DNA from: Methylobacterium terricola
GTDB taxonomy: Bacteria; Pseudomonadota; Alphaproteobacteria; Rhizobiales; Beijerinckiaceae
DNA: 64,000 nt
Direction: 5' to 3'
NCBI RefSeq assembly: GCF_006151805.1
Contig: NZ_VDDA01000015.1
Location: forward strand, 62,001-126,000
This document shows positions 60,873-64,000 of this stretch, one piece after another (the first letter of the stretch is position 1; each line of letters opens with the position of its first letter). A program made the translations under genes and the position numbers. The notes under the pieces are model-generated. The model made no database searches and was not told the DNA's origin. It worked only from the letters and a program-made list of their open reading frames with translations.

Positions 60873-62108
60873 TCACAAGCCCCGGTCGAGCCGCAGGATG
60901 CGGCAGGGATCGCCGGCCCGGGCCGCCGGCGCGTGGGGGGCGCGGATCAGCAGCGCCTCGGAGCGGGCCAGCACCGAGAGCATCGAGGAATCCTGGCGCT
61001 CGGCCGGATGGACCACCGGCAACCGGTCCGGCGCGGTGTCGAGGGCGGCCCGCATGTAGTCCTGGCGCCCGTCATTGGCCGGCAGGTCGCGCCCGAGGAG
61101 ACCCGGCTCGCTGCGATCGGCCCCGGCCTCCGGATCGCCGAGGAGCGCCCGGATCAGCGGCTGGACGAAGAGCAGCCCGCACACCACCGACGAGACCGGG
61201 TTGCCCGGCAGCCCCAGCACCGCCATCGGCCCGAGGCGGCCGTGCATCAACGGCTTGCCGGGGCGGAGCGCGATGCGCCAGAAGCCGAGATCGAGGCCCT
61301 GCCGCGTCAGCGCCGACTGGACGAGGTCGTGGTCGCCGACCGAGGCACCGCCGAGCGTCACGAGGAGGTCGGCCTCGGCGTCGCGGGCGCGGGTGATCGC
61401 CGCCTCGAGGGCGGCGAAGCTGTCGCCGGCGATGCCGAGATCGATCGCCTCGGCCCCGGCCGCCTCCGCCATCGCGGCGAGCGCCAGCCCGTTCGAGGCG
61501 ACGATCTGGTCCCAGGCGGCCGGCTCGCCCGGGCGCACCAGCTCGTCGCCGGTGGCCAGCACCGCGACGCGGGGCCGGCGCCGGACGCTGAGACGTGGAT
61601 GGCCGCCGGCGGCGGCGAGCGCCACCCGCCAGCCGTCGAGGCGCTCGCCGGCCTGGAGCAGCCGGTCGCCCTCGCGGAAATCGAGCCCGCTGCCGCGGAT
61701 GTGGCGGCCCGGCGGGTTGCCGGCCTTCGCCAGCACCGCGTCGCCGTCGCGGTCGGTGTCCTCCTGGATCACCACCGTGTCGGCCCCCTCGGGGAGCGGC
61801 GCGCCGGTGAAGATGCGGATCGCCTCGCCCGGCCTCACCGGCCCGCGGGCGCCGTGCCCGGCCGCGCTGGTGGCGGCGACGGCGAGCCGCACCGGCGCCT
61901 CCGGCGAGGCCCCGGCGACGTCGGCGGCCCGCACGGCATAGCCGTCCATCGCCGAGGTGGCGAAGGGCGGCTGGGTGCGCAAAGCCCGCACGTCCTCGGC
62001 GAGGGTGCGGCCGGCGGCCTGGGCGATGGCGACGGTCTCGGCCCCGACGGGCTCAGCCCCCGCCAGGATGCGGGCCAGCGCCTCGGAGACGGGGAGGAGC
62101 GCGCTCAC
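60873..62108 (-). CDS. moeA: Molybdopterin molybdotransferase MoeA
   Basis: Inserts molybdate into adenylylated molybdopterin in the last step of cofactor synthesis. 411 residues from GTG 62108, which overlaps the moaC stop. Motifs: PPFATSAMDGYAVRAAD, IRIFTGAPLPEGADTVV, VAVLATGDELV, TLGGASVGDHDLV and LGLPGNPVSS, all diagnostic. A role for molybdoenzymes such as formate dehydrogenase is expected in this group of bacteria. Confidence 0.96.
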   Translation of the reverse strand: MSALLPVSEALARILAGAEPVGAETVAIAQAAGRTLAEDVRALRTQPPFATSAMDGYAVRAADVAGASPEAPVRLAVAATSAAGHGARGPVRPGEAIRIFTGAPLPEGADTVVIQEDTDRDGDAVLAKAGNPPGRHIRGSGLDFREGDRLLQAGERLDGWRVALAAAGGHPRLSVRRRPRVAVLATGDELVRPGEPAAWDQIVASNGLALAAMAEAAGAEAIDLGIAGDSFAALEAAITRARDAEADLLVTLGGASVGDHDLVQSALTRQGLDLGFWRIALRPGKPLMHGRLGPMAVLGLPGNPVSSVVCGLLFVQPLIRALLGDPEAGADRSEPGLLGRDLPANDGRQDYMRAALDTAPDRLPVVHPAERQDSSMLSVLARSEALLIRAPHAPAARAGDPCRILRLDRGL

Positions 62109-62602
62109 TCGCCGGCCCCGCGGCCGGTGGAAGCCTCCCACACGCCGGAGCGGCCGCCGCTCTTGTGCAGCAGCCGCACGCCCTCGACCCGCATGCCGCG
62201 GTCGGCCGCCTTGACCATGTCGTAGACCGTCAGGCACGCGACCGAGACGGCGGTCAGCGCCTCCATCTCGACCCCGGTCGGCCCCTGCACCCGGACCTCG
62301 GCGGTGACGCGGATCCCCGGCAACGCCTCGTCGGGCTCGCACTCGACCCGCACCTTGGTGAGGAGCAGCGGGTGGCAGAGCGGGATCAGCTCGTGGGTGC
62401 GCTTGGCCGCCATGATGCCGGCGAGGCGCGCGGTGCCGAGCACGTCGCCCTTCTTGGCGTCGCCCTCGCGGATCAGCCGCAGGGTCTCGGGATTCATCAC
62501 CACCAGGCCCTCGGCGCGGGCGGCGCGATCGGTCGCGGCCTTGTCGGTGACGTCGACCATGTTGGCGGCGCCGGCGGCGTCGAGATGGGTCAGGGTCGGC
62601 AT
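62105..62602 (-). CDS. moaC: Cyclic pyranopterin monophosphate synthase MoaC
   Basis: Converts the MoaA product 3',8-cyclo-7,8-dihydro-GTP to cyclic pyranopterin monophosphate. 165 residues, the usual length. Motifs: MVDVTDKAATDRAARAEG, KGDVLGTARLAGIMAAKRT, ELIPLCHPLLLTKV, and GVEMEALTAVSVACLTVYDM with the catalytic Lys in VKAADRGM. Forms an operon with moeA. Confidence 0.97.
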   Translation of the reverse strand: MPTLTHLDAAGAANMVDVTDKAATDRAARAEGLVVMNPETLRLIREGDAKKGDVLGTARLAGIMAAKRTHELIPLCHPLLLTKVRVECEPDEALPGIRVTAEVRVQGPTGVEMEALTAVSVACLTVYDMVKAADRGMRVEGVRLLHKSGGRSGVWEASTGRGAGE

Positions 62603-62694
62603 GGCCTGGCTCCGGGAGGACTGTCCCGCGCTTAGCACGGGGCGAGCCGGCCCCGCCACGGCCTCACACCGCCAAGGCCCATATCGCCAAAGGC

Positions 62695-63060
62695 TCACAT
62701 CGCCAAGGCCGCGCTCTCGGCCTCGCTGAACACGCGGGAGCGCAGCAGGAAGCGTTGCCCCGAGCCGTTCTCCAGCGAGAACATGCCGCCGCGGCCCGGC
62801 ACCACGTCGATGATGAGCTGGGTGTGCTTCCAGACCTCGTATTGCGGCCCGCTGATGTAGAACGCGGTGCCGCCGATCTCTCCCAGATGCACGTCGCCGT
62901 CGCCGATCAGGAAGTCGTCGACGGGGTAGCACATCGGCGCCGAGCCGTCGCAGCAGCCGCCGGACTGGTGGAACAGGATCGCGCCGTGCTCGTGGCGCAG
63001 GCTCGCGATCAGGGCGAGGGCCGCCGGGGTGGCGGTGACGCGGGGTGGCGGTGCGGTCAT
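62695..63060 (-). CDS. DUF779 domain protein
   Basis: A 121-residue protein with a Cys-rich motif HQSGGCCDGSAPMCYP (near 31-46) and GGTAFYISGPQYEVWKHTQL. It is usually encoded next to AldB/ExaC-type aldehyde dehydrogenases, as here (the dehydrogenase stops 163 bases upstream). Three conserved Cys could bind metal. Its molecular role is not established; it may assist the dehydrogenase. Confidence 0.92.
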   Translation of the reverse strand: MTAPPPRVTATPAALALIASLRHEHGAILFHQSGGCCDGSAPMCYPVDDFLIGDGDVHLGEIGGTAFYISGPQYEVWKHTQLIIDVVPGRGGMFSLENGSGQRFLLRSRVFSEAESAALAM

Positions 63061-63117
63061 CGGGGGCGTCCTTGGGGCGAGGATGCGGGGAGCGGCGCGG
63101 GGACGACAATGGCGCGG

Positions 63118-63150
63118 GCCCTCCCCCCTCCCCGCGGGCGGGGAGAGGGG
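63118..63150 (-). terminator. GC-rich hairpin between aldehyde dehydrogenase and DUF779
   Basis: CCCTCCCCGC and GCGGGGAGAGGG form a stem of the same type as 3728-3752. No T-tract. It may reduce read-through from the dehydrogenase into DUF779 or stabilise the upstream mRNA. Confidence 0.45.
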
Positions 63151-63222
63151 GAAACCCGTGCCACCCCCTATACCGGAAAGTCCATCGAAGAGGCGGGGCC
63201 TGCCCCGCCTCTGGCCCAGACC

Positions 63223-64000
<778 letters not shown>

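Noticed and set aside
62664..62712. Imperfect triplet of CATCGCCAAGGCC-like units between moaC and DUF779
   Set aside because: Weak, partly within the DUF779 C-terminal codons; too degenerate to call a repeat feature.

Overview
The window is about 70% GC, with long antisense open frames, GTG/TTG starts and many tightly overlapping genes. The combination of NepR/EcfG stress regulators, CsbD-family stress proteins, a DUF779 protein beside an AldB-type aldehyde dehydrogenase, and several small solute-catabolism operons points to an alphaproteobacterium of the Methylobacterium group (Hyphomicrobiales). This is inferred from gene content and base composition, without a database search. There is no rRNA, CRISPR array, phage or recognisable insertion sequence. 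One tRNA-Arg(UCU) is present. The window looks like chromosome.

Layout. 0-3.6 kb: a TetR-controlled RND efflux operon (permease cut by the left edge). 4.1-10.1 kb: a DUF4337 membrane protein, an exported chorismate-lyase-like protein, a Na/Pi cotransporter, and a divergent MFS exporter/MocR regulator pair. 10.1-18.9 kb: a carbohydrate-type ABC transporter divergent from a GntR (FCD) regulator, followed by a DapA-superfamily aldolase, a GlcD-type FAD dehydrogenase and a PfkB kinase, which reads as uptake and breakdown of a sugar acid or hydroxy acid. 19-28 kb: small zinc-ribbon ORFs, tRNA-Arg, and a divergent module of amidohydrolase plus RidA against a five-gene dipeptide-type ABC transporter and an RpiR regulator. 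28.3-36.3 kb: a sigma-54 activator, a flavin monooxygenase behind a -24/-12 promoter, and an organosulfur-type operon (acyl-CoA dehydrogenase-like oxidoreductase, LLM flavin monooxygenase, SsuA-like binding protein).

36.3-60.8 kb is rich in general stress response and sensory genes: an Hsp70-like protein, six CsbD-like genes (including a duplicated two-gene cassette), three EcfG-type sigma factors, a nepR gene, a LOV-domain hybrid histidine kinase, a PAS-LuxR regulator and a Crp/Fnr regulator. Three GGAAC-N16/17-(C/G)GTT sites look like EcfG promoters. One sigma factor (38585-39400) carries a clear NepR domain at its N-terminus, a built-in anti-sigma arrangement. A cupin/MFS/SDR/IclR catabolic operon (41.5-45.2 kb) and a 1028-residue double glycosyltransferase (55.5-58.6 kb) lie within this stretch. 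60.8-64 kb: moeA-moaC for molybdenum cofactor, then DUF779 and an aldehyde dehydrogenase cut by the right edge.

Non-coding DNA is unusually structured. There are three full copies and one fragment of a ~172 bp long-palindrome element, four copies of an ~85-118 bp multi-hairpin element, two REP-like palindromes, and several short dyads beside regulators (TetR, MocR, GntR, RpiR, IclR) that are good operator candidates.
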